In this document: piece by piece, positions 1-10,803 of the stretch
Numbering within the stretch: the first letter of the stretch is position 1
Layout: every line of letters begins with the position of its first letter
Source of the DNA: Lotus japonicus
Lineage: Eukaryota > Streptophyta > Magnoliopsida > Fabales > Fabaceae
DNA length: 64,000 bases
NCBI RefSeq assembly: GCF_012489685.1
Contig: NC_080044.1
Span: 29,368,369 to 29,432,368, forward strand
Direction: 5' to 3'
Notes under the pieces: model-generated
Told to the model about the DNA's origin: nothing
The model's database searches: none
Seen by the model: only the letters and a program-made list of their open reading frames with translations
Position numbers and translations under genes: made by a program

Positions 1-2059
1 ATGTCGAGACATAGCTTCGACGAGTTCATTATTTTGGTCGTTTAATTTCTTCTCCAGGGAAGCACAGACAGCATCAAGTTCATCTTGCAATCGTTTGTTT
101 GTGATGTTCAATTCTGACAACCGCTTTTCAGCTTCAGTGTGACCTTCTTCAGCAACCTCTTTGGCTCTCTTTTCTGTAGCCATATCAGTTTGGGTTTTAT
201 CTAGTAACAATTTCAGGCGGGCCACGTCAGACTCTAATCGCTCTCGCCCCGCGTCGTGCGCTGCATAAACCTTCGCCAACGAGGTGGCAAGAGTCGCAAT
301 TTTGAGATCATGATTGGCCATAGCCTCACACGTCTCGTTCATCCCCAAGCGGCGGACGGTGGGGGTTAGTAAGTCAAGAGACATCTTGTCAGCAACAAAA
401 CAACAACAGCTTAGCCGAGAGTCCCAAGGGGAAGCAGCATGCTCAAGGGTCAGGTCCTCAAAATATGTCAACAAACTTCTCCACTGGTGATCAGTGTACC
501 TTGCGGACGTCGTGCGCGATGACCCGCCAACAGTGGTAGCCTTCACGATTTTAGAGGCTTTGTGTTGAGGTTGTGAAGCTTGGGACCCCTCAAGGAATTT
601 CTTCAACGATTGAGTATTAGATTCCGCCGAAGTGCCTCTTTTTCTTTTCCCTTTTTCAGCTTCAGTGGAAGGGGCCTTGGTGGCGGGTTCGGCCTAAGTT
701 TTCTTTTCTAGCTTCATTTTCTTTTTGGAACCCGCTTACGACTGCTTTCGCAGCCTTTGTTCTTTCTCCAGTGCACGCTGGCGTTTATGGAATGAAGCCA
801 TCCCATCAAGGGTCAAGTTTGCGCCTTCAACTGCAAAGGAGTTGAACAAATGTCAGAAAAAATACACAAAACAAGAGTGCAAGAAAATAGCAAAATATAT
901 TACACTCGCCATTTCACAAGAACTCATCAACTTTATCCTTGGGCGGCAGCTTTGATGAGTTGGGAATAGGAGAGTTGATGGATCTCCTTAAGGAAGCTGA
1001 CCGCGGGAACTTGATCTGGAATCAGCATCCCGTCAACAATCTTAATGGAAGTTTTCAGGACATCAGTCTAGTACAGTGGAAATTTATATGAGCAGTCCGC
1101 ATATGTTGTCAATTGGGCGAAATCCGGATTGTCAAACACTTTAAACTAGAGGCCATGGAAGTCTTTGTGAAAATTATTTTTGAAGGGGTGAAAGTGGGCA
1201 GAATTGTTGTTTGATGTTGGAAATGAGGTTGGCGGCGGCGGAGGCAACGCCTTTCACCCTTATCAGATGACCACACAAAATCTCAAAACAACGAAGAAAG
1301 CCCCAGCTGTTGGGATGCAATTGTGTCGGGGCGATGTTGACAGTGCTAAGGGCCTCACAAATGAAGTTAGAAAAAGGAAGTTTGAATCCCATGTCCACAA
1401 AAATAGTATAATACAGAAAAACTCAATGCAACATCGACAAGCCAATAGGTTTGTGAGACGTGATGACTTCTTTAGGCCCCGACACTCCAAGGAGTACTAG
1501 GGAGTCGTAACCGTCACGATAGAGGCCACCACAAGCGGCAACAATCGCCTCGACATCTTCAAGGGATGAATAAATAGACGGGACATTGAAGTCTGGGTTG
1601 AGCCGTCATAATGGATCTAAAGTTTTGGTAGCGAGATATCGAGCAATTGAGATATGGACACAGGAGATAAGGGTTTTGGGGGTGACAGAGAAGCGTTGAG
1701 ATCTGAGGGGAGGAAACGCCAGATGCCTCGGAAACAGCTGCGGAATGATTCTCTAGAAAAAGGGTTTGGAAAGTCAAGCACGGTGGTCGGAGAAGAAACT
1801 TGGTCACCAAAAGAAAAATGTGAATACTCTTTAATGGCTAGCCAGAGCAACGGTGAAGAGAGGATAGACGAAAGAAGAATCAAGAAAATCACACAAGCGA
1901 AAACAGAAACAAAGAAGGAAGAAAAAACACACCAATGAGGGCAATCGGAACGAGGCGTGGGTTTCCGTGCGTTGAAGAACCACTGAAGCCTTGAACATTG
2001 TTCGGGGATGAGGAGTTCTTAGCGGCGGCGGCGCTAGAGTTGAGTTTGTCGGAGGCCAT
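1..2059 (-). pseudogene. Antisense gene of Tat1 retrotransposon (copy 1), decayed, runs off the window
   Basis: Minus-strand gene lying just upstream of a plus-oriented Tat-type LTR, so antisense to the element. The first exon starts at 2059 (MASDKLNS) and ends near 1933 at a GT donor. A second exon near 1750-1430 includes NVPSIYSSLEDVEAIVAACG. The block 1398-1174 contains FVDMGFKLPFSNFI and LHPNSWGFLRCFEILCG, which match the plus-strand antisense gene at 19474 (FLDLGVKLPFSPFL, LHPYAWTYPKCFEILC). This is the N-terminal region I associate with the 'putative gypsy-type transposon / plant transposon' family. The part at 717-1 is lysine-rich then a long coiled coil (KRAKEVAEEGHTEAEKRLSE). In-frame stops (for example TAG in KKT*AEP near 694) and frame changes show it is broken. 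Function unknown; the family assignment is by motif recognition. Confidence 0.6.
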
Positions 2060-2162
2060 GATCGGAGTTGCAGCGAAGAGAGTTTCAAGGGGTCGAAGGA
2101 AAGCTTTAGAGGGAGAGTTTTGAAAACAAGACCGAAAAGTTTTTAACTTGAGGTTGTGGGTT

Positions 2163-2173
2163 CTTATTTATAA
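2163..2173 (-). promoter_or_regulatory. TATA box of the Tat1 antisense gene
   Basis: On the minus strand this reads TTATAAATAAG, about 105 bp upstream of the ATG at 2059. The same element is kept in the second copy at 10793-10803. Its position fits a dedicated promoter driving the antisense gene away from the LTR. Promoter activity is inferred from the motif and its spacing only. Confidence 0.5.
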
Positions 2174-2754
2174 TGAAGGGAGGCGACGAAAGCAAGTGGA
2201 CGCGCCGTTTCACACGCTGTTTTGATTGGCTCCCGAAACAGTACATTAATGGTTAATCACGCGATCGTGGGAGATAATGATTGTGTTGGAAGCAGAGTTA
2301 ATGCTATTCGGCTGCATAACCCACGCATTCCAAGACGATGATGGTCCTTTATGTGAAAAGCGAGACCTTTGATTTCCTTCAACTGGTATAAAGTTGTTAG
2401 TTGATGTGACACATCGAGGATGATAAGACATGATTTGATTTTGAAAATAGAATAGTTGTTGACAGCTGTGACGTGCAAATGGCGCTTCGGGCAAGGATGA
2501 AAGATCTGAAGTGGAAACCGCTAACGCTATCTCGAGGTCTCGAGCACTAGTGGACATGTGGGCATGCCAGCCATGGATATTTTGGGGCGTGACTATGGCA
2601 AAAATAAAGATGCACTTCACCTTTCCTGCAAAGGGTTTGAGCATCTTGCGGGCATTTGGGCACGCCATCAGAAGGTGTCCAGGAGCGGGACTGCTACAAT
2701 AATAAAGATGCACTTCACTCTTCTTGCAAAGGGTTTGGCATCTTGTAGGCATGT
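2174..2754. other. Spacer between Tat1 antisense gene and LTR block, with a 98-bp direct repeat
   Basis: No coding sequence seen. Two diverged direct repeats begin at 2603 and 2701 with AATAAAGATGCACTTCAC and share the following TGCAAAGGGTTTG. The same pair occurs in the second copy near 11219 and 11320. This is probably the U3 part of the long form of the Tat1 LTR, but I cannot fix the LTR 5' end because no matching 5' LTR of this form is in the window. Confidence 0.4.
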
Positions 2755-3065
2755 GGACAGGTCCCTCCAAGTAAGGAATTGGCGAGACCTTAAGGTTAGA
2801 ACAACATGGATTTGGCGAGTATGCGGAAGTCGTACAAGTATCCAGATAGGCTTAGTTAGGTGAAAGGGTTAGTATCAAGGCCCAATAGACTATGGACGAG
2901 GCCCAAATGTAATAGACTAGGGTAAATGTAATAGCCCCACTATAAAAGGCTAAGACTTTATTGAATAAACAAGTTCTCATTTCTTCATACATTTATTGTG
3001 CTTACGAATCGGAACCCTAGAACTAGAAACCCTTGATCAGAGATGCTCTTGGTCGTGTAAGAACA
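2755..3065 (+). mobile_element. Tat1 3' LTR, 3' portion
   Basis: Plus-oriented LTR segment with TATAAAAG at 2941 and AATAAA at 2964, ending TGTAAGAACA at 3065. The same block recurs, ending at 5897, 12588, 14669, 17000 and 28990. At 5897 and 28990 it is followed by CCCACCGTGGGGCCGAC and gag, which fixes it as the LTR of the gag-bearing Tat-type element. Here it is followed instead by a Tekay-like LTR relic, so this is the downstream (3') LTR. Confidence 0.6.
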
Positions 3066-3880
3066 GTAACTTTTCTCAAATAAATATGCAATGATTTCCA
3101 AAAAGGATTTACAAAAGCGGGTATTTTTTTCTTTTCAAAGAATTTCTAAAACATGTCATGCATATTCCCAACAGTAAATATATTTACACCTAGCCTTGAA
3201 CAAGGCAAGTACCCGAAGGTTCAACAGATGATCTCAACTTACAAACCTAAACAATAGAGTTAGATTCAACAAAGATTCTGTTATGCAATGACATCATATA
3301 TCTGATATACTCCCTATGATTTCCACATTAGAGAATCATAAGAAAGAAATTCTCGGGAACCTACCCAAAACCTCAAACAATACTCATAAAATAATCATGT
3401 AAGCTTTAATCAACTATGGTAAGCTCTCTACTCAAAAGGCTCTAGCCTTACACCCGATCCTAGAGTCTCCCACTATTCTTCCTCGTAGAGTAGCATAAGC
3501 TCACATTGCCATCTATCATCGTCTGATAGTTTGCCGACCTCCCAAAAACAAACAAACAAACAAGGCAAGTGCGAGGGTCAACTCACAGTATACAATATAA
3601 TACAAACAACATGTGAGAGATAATGATATATATATATATATACACGTATATAGGTTCTGCATGACCTATCCTAGTGTATATACATAGCATGTTATCATAA
3701 CACAACTAACCAATATCTATTAGGTATTTTCTACATTTTAATCTTTTGCTAAAAAGTCACACTTCATGACATTTTTGTTTAAATAGTTTCCCCAACTACG
3801 TACTTTAAGAAGAACCTGGAGGTTTATTTAACACATTAAAACTATAGTCGACACATTGTTTGATTAGGATAACGTATATA
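3066..3880 (-). mobile_element. Tekay-like LTR relic (type T4), reverse orientation
   Basis: Non-coding. It parallels the intact reverse Tekay LTR at 33577-34810: GGCAAGTACCCGAAGG against GTGCCCGTAGGCAAAT, the motif GGGAACCTACCC, then GTTTGCCGACCTCCCAAA followed by GCGAGGGTCAACTCAC, and finally a TA-rich run (3631-3650). The LTR-encoded reading frame found in the intact LTR is not recognisable here. The same relic occurs at 12589-13077 and 17001-17880 with the same upstream neighbour, so the three are segmental copies rather than independent insertions. Confidence 0.5.
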
Positions 3881-4133
3881 AAATCGGGACGGGGGGGGGG
3901 GGGGAGGGGGAGAAGATCTAGCTGCACTCTGATCTCGGGGCTATTTTTATCTTGATTCTATAGTTCTTATTATTTAATTGTTCGAATGCTCATAACACCA
4001 CCACCACTTCAGAATATTCAATTTTCTATTCTATGAAATCATCCCCTAAATTTAGTTTGTTTTCATATCCTCTTACAAAACTATGTTACTTCAGATCTAT
4101 AAATGAGACTTACTATCCTATGTTACTTGAGGG
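3881..4133. other. AT-rich stretch with a G homopolymer
   Basis: A run of about 14 G lies near 3891-3904, then unremarkable AT-rich DNA. It is matched by 17845-18100. Nothing coding is seen. Confidence 0.5.
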
Positions 4134-4352
4134 ATGTCGTGTACTTTTTCTAGGTTGCACATGTTTGTTTTCAGCACAACAAAACTCTTGAATTTTTCCC
4201 AACATATGGTCGCCAATAGTAAATACTTACTACGAGAAACTTCACTTGTTCGGCTGCAAGAGGAAATGACCCTAAGCTATCAATCTCGTTTATACAAATG
4301 CGAAGGAATGTTTGACGAGTTTAACTCACATGGAAAGCATGTGGCTTCTTAA
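4134..4352 (+). CDS. Unidentified short ORF, copy 1 (possible captured exon)
   Basis: A 72-codon frame whose second half (RETSLVRLQEEMTLSYQSRL then YKCEGMFDEFNSHGKHVAS) reads like real protein and is repeated almost unchanged at 18101-18298, ending at the same stop. A TTTGTTTTCAG acceptor-like sequence lies at about 4165. I do not recognise the family. It could be a terminal exon of a host gene carried in the segmental duplication, or a chance frame. No upstream exon is identified. Confidence 0.25.
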   Translation: MSCTFSRLHMFVFSTTKLLNFSQHMVANSKYLLRETSLVRLQEEMTLSYQSRLYKCEGMFDEFNSHGKHVAS

Positions 4353-4660
4353 GGGCTAGTGAGAGAGAGAGCGTAATGTAGGGATATCTTAGTGATTTTA
4401 TTATTTTTAATATTAAAAATTATCCATTAAATTTTTAATATTATATCCAAAGTTGATTTTTTTGTGTACCCTTAAAATAGAGTTTTTATTTTCTTGTACC
4501 AACTGAAAGTTAAAGGAAAACAAATATGAAAATACTGAAGAAGATAAAATTATCTCATTTTCCTAAAAAATATTAAACAAGTAGGGTTTTAGCCTATGGT
4601 TTGCAACTTCATTTATTGCTGCAACATAATATGTTTTAGAATCCCGTTGTTACATCACGA
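4353..4660. other. AT-rich non-coding
   Basis: GA-repeat then AT-rich DNA, copied at 18299-18515. I see no gene or clear element end. Confidence 0.5.
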
Positions 4661-5556
4661 CGACAATTGTGGTTTCAACTTGCATTTTTTTATAATTTCA
4701 CAACACAACCACAATTATATTTCGATTAGCTACGTGTAACATAAAAATGTGCCACAAGCAACATACTAAATTACATATGAAAAAAAGTTGAGCATCATTA
4801 ATTTTTCTTCTCGCTTGTTGTACTGAAAAAATGTACGTAATGTGAGGTTAAAATTAATGTACGTTAATCTTTTCTGAACCACCACAAAGACTTTCATTAT
4901 AATTAAAAGTTTTGAACAAAATTTGATTGTAAATTATTAACTTCATTAGTATATCAATCTAGTGACTTTAGTCATAATTAACAATGAAGCTTACATGAAA
5001 TTAACAGTGAGTTTTAAAAATGAAATTGAATTACAAGAGAGAACTTCATAACAAATATTTTCCAAAATCTTACTTGACAAAGAAAAAGGACAGCTGGAAT
5101 AATCAACTTCCTTGTAAATTACATGCATTAGAAGAAAGAAAGAAAAAAAAATCCGGTGAAAAGCTTCATATGTTCAGTTAAAATTGATCAGTCGAGGGTT
5201 TTTTTTTGCATCGGTGACCTCTGGACATGGGTCAATGGTGCAAGTCTCATCTTTTTCAAGAGTGCATGTGTTTGGTTGTTTTGGCGGATTGGAAATAGGT
5301 CTATGTTGATGATCATTTGATTTTTGTCCAGTATATTTCTGAACCAAATCCTTGAACTCCAACTTGTTTACTTCATAGATTGGTTGAAATATTTTTTTTA
5401 AACTTTCAAACACAATTTTCACCGATTAAAAATTTTATTAATAAATTTATATATTTTTTTAAAGTTAAAATTAAAATTATAATTACTCATTTGAAAATAT
5501 AAATATTTACTGATGTTTATTAATAAACATTTACATATTGTAAACATAAAACCTGT
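4661..5556 (-). repeat. VQ-gene segment, copy 1
   Basis: Repeated block beginning TTTCAACTTGCATTTTT and ending in an AT-rich tract just before the Tat1 LTR block at 5557. Copies: 13078-14323, 27117-28644 and 51344-51713 (cut by copia-2). On the minus strand it carries the 3' UTR and coding remnant of a VQ-motif protein. Copy 1 lacks about 600 bp of upstream sequence that copies 2 and 3 keep. Confidence 0.6.
5174..5422 (-). pseudogene. VQ-motif protein fragment, copy 1
   Basis: The 82-codon frame contains LEFKDLVQKYTGQ; F23, V27, Q28, T31 and G32 fit the FxxxVQxxTG core of plant VQ proteins, which bind WRKY factors and MAP-kinase substrates in the nucleus. The C-terminal tail (KSNDHQHRPISNPPKQPN) is shared with the copies at 13310 and 27632. 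The N-terminal part is replaced by unrelated sequence (MKIVFESLKKIFQ), so this copy has lost the true start. It is almost certainly not functional. The assignment rests on the motif and the small size. Confidence 0.5.
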
Positions 5557-5897
5557 TGTAACACCCCCGACTTTCGGGGTCACAAAACTGGACAGGTCCC
5601 GCCAAGTAAGAATTGGCGAGACCTTAAGGTTAGCTCAGTATGGATTTGGCGAGTATGCGGAAATTGTACAAGTATCCAGATAGGCTTAGTTAGGCGTATG
5701 GGTTAATATCAAGGCCCAATAGACTATGGACGAGGCCCAAATGTAAAAGACTATGCTAAATGTAATACCCCACATAAAAGGCTAAAACTTCATTGAATAA
5801 ACAAGTTCTCATTTCTTCATACATTTGTTGTGCTTACGACTAGGAACCCTAAGACCATAAACCCTTGATCGGAGAGGCTTTAGGTCTTGTAAGAACA
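5557..5897 (+). mobile_element. Tat1 5' LTR block (short form)
   Basis: Starts TGTAACACCCCC and ends AAGAACA, giving TG...CA ends, 341 bp. It contains GAATAAAC as a poly(A)-type signal, and a decayed TATA (ACATAAAAGG). It is followed by the CCCACCGTGGGGCCG leader and then gag, so this is a 5' LTR. The first ~35 bp look like the terminus of the Tekay-type LTRs (TGTAACACCCCGAC) and differ from the aORF-linked LTR at 2755, so the block may be chimeric. Confidence 0.55.
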
Positions 5898-6022
5898 CTT
5901 TTTGTTGCCCACCGTGGGGCCGACGACAACACCTATCAGTCCCGCAGGTGTGAGAGCTGGCTGGGTTTACCAGAGTAGCGGTCGCGGCGAGATCAGTAGC
6001 AAATAGACGGGAACCTCCGCGC
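5898..6022 (+). other. Tat1 leader with primer-binding region
   Basis: Directly after the LTR comes GTTGCCCACCGTGGGGCCGA, the start of the internal region typical of Tat-type elements. In copy 2 (28991) it is GGGGCCCACCGTGGGG. I do not assign the tRNA. The rest is a non-coding leader before the first gag ATG at 6023. Confidence 0.45.
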
Positions 6023-7151
6023 ATGGAGGAGAACGTCAGCATGAATCTGGGTCTGCACGAGATATTAGACAGACTTTTCAAGCTCAAGTGATGGAGCTGA
6101 CGTGGGATAGGACGGATCATCAAGGATCAGATCGCCGCACGACGACGACGGTGGTCAATTTCTAACCCTTTTCCAAGGCGACCGCGGAGATCCCAGAGCA
6201 CATAAGACGTTTATTCTGGAGCCTTATTCAGGGACCACTGATCCGAAGAGGCGCTTGGTTTACTTCAACAATCGGATCGTGATCGCCGGAGTAAACGACG
6301 TCGTCAAATGCAAACTCCTTCCGTATACCTTTCAGAAATCTGCTATGACATGGTTCACCACACTACCCGCATGGTCAATCGCAGATTTCACTGAGTTCTC
6401 GACGAGATTCTTGTCGCAATTTTCAACGAATAGATCTGAGCAGGCGACCATAGCGACTTTATTGACAGTGATCCAGCGGGAGAACGAGTCGATCAAGAGT
6501 TATATGACTCGATTTAATGAATTGTCTGTGTATTTGTAGGACTTGGTTCCATCAGTGTGTGTGGCGGCTTTGAAGAATGGACTCAGGGAAGGACGCTTGA
6601 ATGGCAACTTGATGACACATCCAGCAGCGTCCATGGTAGAGATTCGTGCGCGTGCACGCAATTACATACTGGAGGAAGAGGACAGTCGTCAGAAGCAAAA
6701 GCGTGACGGGTCTACTTCAATTAGAAGTGCGCCATATTCGGGTCCTTCTTCTAAATTTATCCAAACAAAGCCGAATCTCACAGAACCTGACCCGGCGCGA
6801 CCCGGGGGAGGGCCACCCGCCCCGAAGTCACTAAAAGCAGTTAATGCGGCAGGACCCGCACGGGGCAGAATCACTTTGAACGCGCCAGTTTCTGAAATTT
6901 TGAAAGAAGCGACACGTCTGAAGCTGATAACATACGTAAAGGAGCGCTCTAAACCCGCAATAAACGCGGATCCGAAAAAATGGTGTGATTTCCATAGAAT
7001 GAATGGACATATAATTGATAAGTGTTGGAACTTAAGGCATGAAATTGAGCGCTTAATCAAGAAGAGTCACTTGTTCGAATTTGTGACGGACACCAGAATA
7101 GATAATGAAGTGGCACTGTTGGAGGAGGAGGATTCCGATTTGGATTACCCC
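6023..7151 (+). pseudogene. gag: Tat1 gag, frameshifted and truncated (copy 1)
   Basis: Capsid/nucleocapsid precursor of a Ty3-gypsy (Tat-type) element. Starts MEENVSMNLG at 6023. A frameshift near 6090 moves coding to the frame that contains TWFTTLPAWSIADFTEFSTR and VIQRENESIKSYMTRFNEL (6255-6539), the retrotransposon gag core. A TAG at 6537 interrupts it; the frame then continues to NADPKKWCDFHRMNGH and DKCWNLRHEIERLI, a Cys/His knuckle-like region typical of Tat gags. It stops at 7151, where a Tekay-type LTR end begins. No protease or RT follows. The identical 3' junction in copy 2 (30449/30450) shows that truncation came before duplication. Confidence 0.75.
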
Positions 7152-10115
7152 TGTAACACCCCGACTTTCAGGACGTCACTTTAGTAACCAATTATAAACT
7201 AAAAGCGGAAAATGCAAGTTTTTTTTTTAAACTAAAACAAGACATGTCCAACGAGGACTTAAATTAAAACTCAAGACATACCCCGATAAACTATATATGT
7301 ATATAGCATATACAACCCATGTTGTACTATAACGCAAGAACCTGTAAGTGACAGAAAGTGTGCCCGAAGGCAAGTGTACGCAAAAGTGATCAAGTGTAAG
7401 TGCCATAATTATAATCCTCCAAATATGGGAGAGTCATCCCAAAGCAGCCTCCTCAAACCTCCTATCGTCCGACTACTCCCTGTGATTCCCATACAGAGAA
7501 CCACACAAAAAGAAAAATGTCGGGAACCTACCCTATCCCACAATGTACAACTGACGAACCAGAGCTACGACTATATACACCCTAAACCCAGTCATGCAAA
7601 GAAGCGGGTCTCCCAACCCTCTTCCTCCTCCTCGCTCGTGTAGTCATCCTCAGTGTCTGAGTCCACAGTAATCACATCATCATCTAGATCTAGAACCTCC
7701 CTCCTCACACTCTTGCGTGCCACCCTAGTCACACCGGTCTCGAAGTCGACTACGTCGGTAGCAATCCCCTCCTCAAACACGCGAGCCAAAGGTTGTACGC
7801 GATATCCACGAGAGGAGTAGACGCTCCAAAACGAGTCGGAGGCATGGCGACAGGCTCCTCCTTTGGCTCAACGAGCCTCGAAGAAGACGCAACGTTCGTA
7901 GGGTCCACAAAAATAGGCGGTGTCGGTCCAGAAGGTGTCTCAGCAGCAGCCTCGATCTCGGAAGGATCCTCCACATCAGACGATGACGACAACGACAGTG
8001 ATGGCGTAGGTGGTCGCAATCCACAACCAGGTCCGAAACAAACCAGCGGTGTCAGGTCAAAGGCTACTACAGTGCCATGTCCATCAATCACGTCCTCCAT
8101 CAATCTACCCTTATAGGTCGCGCGGTGGTTGGCAGAGTCCACGTCCCATGCGGCAGGGTCAACTCAATCAATCATCTCGTACCTGATTCCCCCGGAAGGG
8201 CAAACCAATGTGACCCACTCCCCTAGCGACATATGGCAGTTTGTCGACCGCCCAAACACAAACAATAAAAATAAGGCAAGGCGCGAGGGTCAACTAACAT
8301 AATAGGGTAGATAATATAGACAACAAGTAAAGCATAGGGATAGATATACATAAGTTCGATAAATCTTATCATGGCATATAATATCATATCCTCAGGTGAC
8401 TACATCTGCATGCATATATCATCAATTTAGCAAAACACATAACGATTTTTATCAACATCCAATCATCAAACTCATAACGATGTTTATGACTTGGTGTCGC
8501 TTATATCCTAAATGTACTCAGATCTATGTCTGCTACTTAAGATACACTCTTGGTGATATTATGTGGAAACCCGATCTTTCGATCCCCTTGGTTCCACCGA
8601 GGTCCGAGATTCCGTCGTGTATCCTCAGACATGAATGAATGATGCAATATGGTAAGCCAAACATCGTATCTTCCTCACAAACGTAAGTGTCTAGCTAAGA
8701 ATATTGTCTCTAATATTCCCTATGGTAATTGTCAATTATCGACCTCGAATTCCCATAACAAAGAGGGCAAACATCCTTGATGACTGTTCGAGTCATCTGA
8801 CTCATCTTTTCGATGGTCGAACTGCTTTGAGAGCAAAAGAGTACATCGTACTTAGAAACTTATTGGTTTCCCAGACTTATCCCTAGGTACCTAAACATTA
8901 ACTGTCGGTTGGACAAAGGTGCAAAAGCACTCTGGGTTTCCCCTAAACAAGGATCATCGACACTTCTTATATTCCCAAACTCTTATTCAAGCTATAACTC
9001 TTCTTCACTAAATTAACAATACTTTAAAGTGTTCAAATGTTGTTTAGCGTAATATGAATTTCATTTATAAAACAATTTCTATTCTTTTCAATCTCTACCT
9101 CTATGAGTTCTAAGGATTCCCTTAATCCCGTGTAATTCCCCGAGAAGGTCTCGATCTCCTAAAACAACAAAGGTTCAGACCTTGGTCCGACCTAGTAACC
9201 ATTCCCTTAAAGGTTTTCGTCACTAGCATGGCATAAACTCTCGTTACCCACACTCTAAGGATTCCATAGTGTATCTATAAATAATTGCACAATCAGTTAG
9301 TACAATCCAATAAAGCATATTCACATATATCAACACATCCTACAATTAGCCACTTACACATAAAGCACGTGATTCAGTCAACATCAATCATAGAACAATC
9401 AAAGCATGAACACATATGTCGGCCGAAGCCCCAGAAATCGGAGACACAAGTCTCAAGTTTTAACAACGCCCGAAGCCTCAGAAAACATTTTCCAATTCAG
9501 CTCAATCAATATCAAAACAATCAAATAAGCAAGTCAAAGTTATCGATGCCTAAATCATTAACTAGCAAGTAAGTTGCCCTCACCTCCCACTCGTCCAGCT
9601 TCACAATCCAAGGGTTCCTCACTTGTTTCCTCAGTAGCTCCAAGAGTTTCCAAAGTCAAACCTTTGAGAAAATACAACATTACTCAATCAAAAGCAATCA
9701 AAAGAACCTAAACAATATCAACTAACATCCGACGAAACTTTAAAAGCTTCAGAGTATGATAATCTAAGACAAAAGACAAGTTTTCACGAAAAAGAATTTC
9801 TCTCCCCCCTCGCAAACATGCTCTCGACCACTCCTCCATTTTTAGCGTTTCAACGCTTTTTCTTCGATCTAATTTAATTCCTAGGTATTCTAGGGAAATA
9901 ACTAGGGTAAAAAAATGCTCGGAAAAGTTTTAGGAATTGAAATGCAAATAGGAGTATTTGGGTGACTTTAGGCTCAAAAACTCAAAGTTGAAATTTTTTA
10001 AAAAGAATTCGATAGGGTCATAGCGAATGTCGTTTATAGCAACTAATTCTAAAGGCACTAGGTTAAGTCATGAATTTTTGGTTCAAAAAGCAAATCTTTG
10101 GAGAAAATGGTTATT
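7152..10115 (-). mobile_element. Tekay-like LTR relic (type T3), reverse orientation, copy A
   Basis: Begins TGTAACACCCCGACTTTCAG, equivalent to the plus-read start of the intact reverse LTR at 33577. It then follows the same order: CGCGGAAA-like motif with T run (7206-7232), GTGCCCGAAGG, GGGAACCTACCC, the LTR-encoded ORF relic (7592-8232), GACCGCCCAAACACAAAC, a region like 34900-35300 of the intact LTR, and the block GACAAGTTTTCACG...TTCTTCGATCTAATTT (9776-9880) matching 36090-36180. The outer end is missing: at 10116 it is replaced by the second Tat1 antisense-gene copy. Confidence 0.6.
7592..8232 (-). pseudogene. LTR-encoded ORF relic in T3 LTR, copy A
   Basis: Minus-strand homologue of the 222-aa LTR ORF at 34045-34713 and 45912-46580. 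It starts with ATGTCG at 8232 (MSLGEWVTLVCPSGGIRYEM), has a TGA stop early, then HRATYKGRLMED, GPGCGLRPPTP, EDPSEIEAAAETPSGP and SSSRLVEPKEEP. After a frame change it gives SVRREVLDLDDDVITVDSDT and an acidic end. The order of motifs matches the intact version from end to end although the sequence is well diverged. Disabled by at least one stop and one frameshift. Confidence 0.65.
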
Positions 10116-10704
10116 TTGGCCCGGGCATGCCAAGGCGTAGTAGGGAGTCGTAACCGTCACGACAGAGGCCACCACAAGCGGCAACAATCACCTCGACATC
10201 TTCAAGGGATGAATAAATAGACGGGACCTTGAAGTCTAGGTTGAGCCGCCATAATGGATCTAAAGGTTTTGGCAGCGAGATATCGAGCAATTGAGATCTG
10301 GACACAGGAGATGGGGGTTTTTGGGGTGACAGAGGAGCGTCGAGATCAGAGTGGAGGAAACGCCTGATGCCTCGGAAACAGCAGCAGCGGAATGATTCTC
10401 TAGAAAAGGGGTTTGGAAAGTCAAGCACGGTGGTCGGAGAAGAAACTTGGTCACCAAAAGAAAAATGTGAATACTCTTTAATGGCTGGCCAGAGCACCAG
10501 TGAAGAGAGGATAGACGAAAGAAGAATCAAGAAAATCACACAAGCGAAAACATAAACAAAGACGGAGAAAAACGTACCAGTGAGAGCAATCGAAACGGGG
10601 CGTGGGTTTCCGTGCATCGAAGAACCACTGAAGCCTTGAAGAGCGTTCGGGGACGAGGAGTTCTTAGCGGCAGCGGCGCCGGAGTTGAGGTTGTCGGAGG
10701 CCAT
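10116..10704 (-). pseudogene. Tat1 antisense gene, 5' part (copy 2)
   Basis: Start ATG at 10704 (MASDNLNSGAAAAKNSSSPN); exon 1 ends near 10577 at CTG|GTACGT, a good splice donor. Translation reads through the intron because it happens to be open. Exon 2 includes LDFKVPSIYSSLEDVEVIVA and GGLCRDGYDSLLRLG, as in copy 1. It is cut at 10116 by the T3 LTR relic, so the conserved domain and coiled coil are missing. Confidence 0.6.
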
Positions 10705-10792
10705 GATTGGAGTTGCATGAGGTCGAAGGAAAGCTTTAGAGGGAGAGTTTTGAAAACAAGACCAAAAAGTTTTAAACTTGAGGTTGTGGGTT

Positions 10793-10803
10793 CTTATTTA
10801 TAA
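10793..10803 (-). promoter_or_regulatory. TATA box of Tat1 antisense gene, copy 2
   Basis: TTATAAATAAG on the minus strand, conserved in sequence and spacing (about 90 bp from the ATG) with the copy at 2163-2173. Confidence 0.45.

Noticed and set aside
1204..1500. Plus-strand 98-aa frame
   Set aside because: It lies opposite the conserved block of the Tat1 antisense gene and is its shadow.
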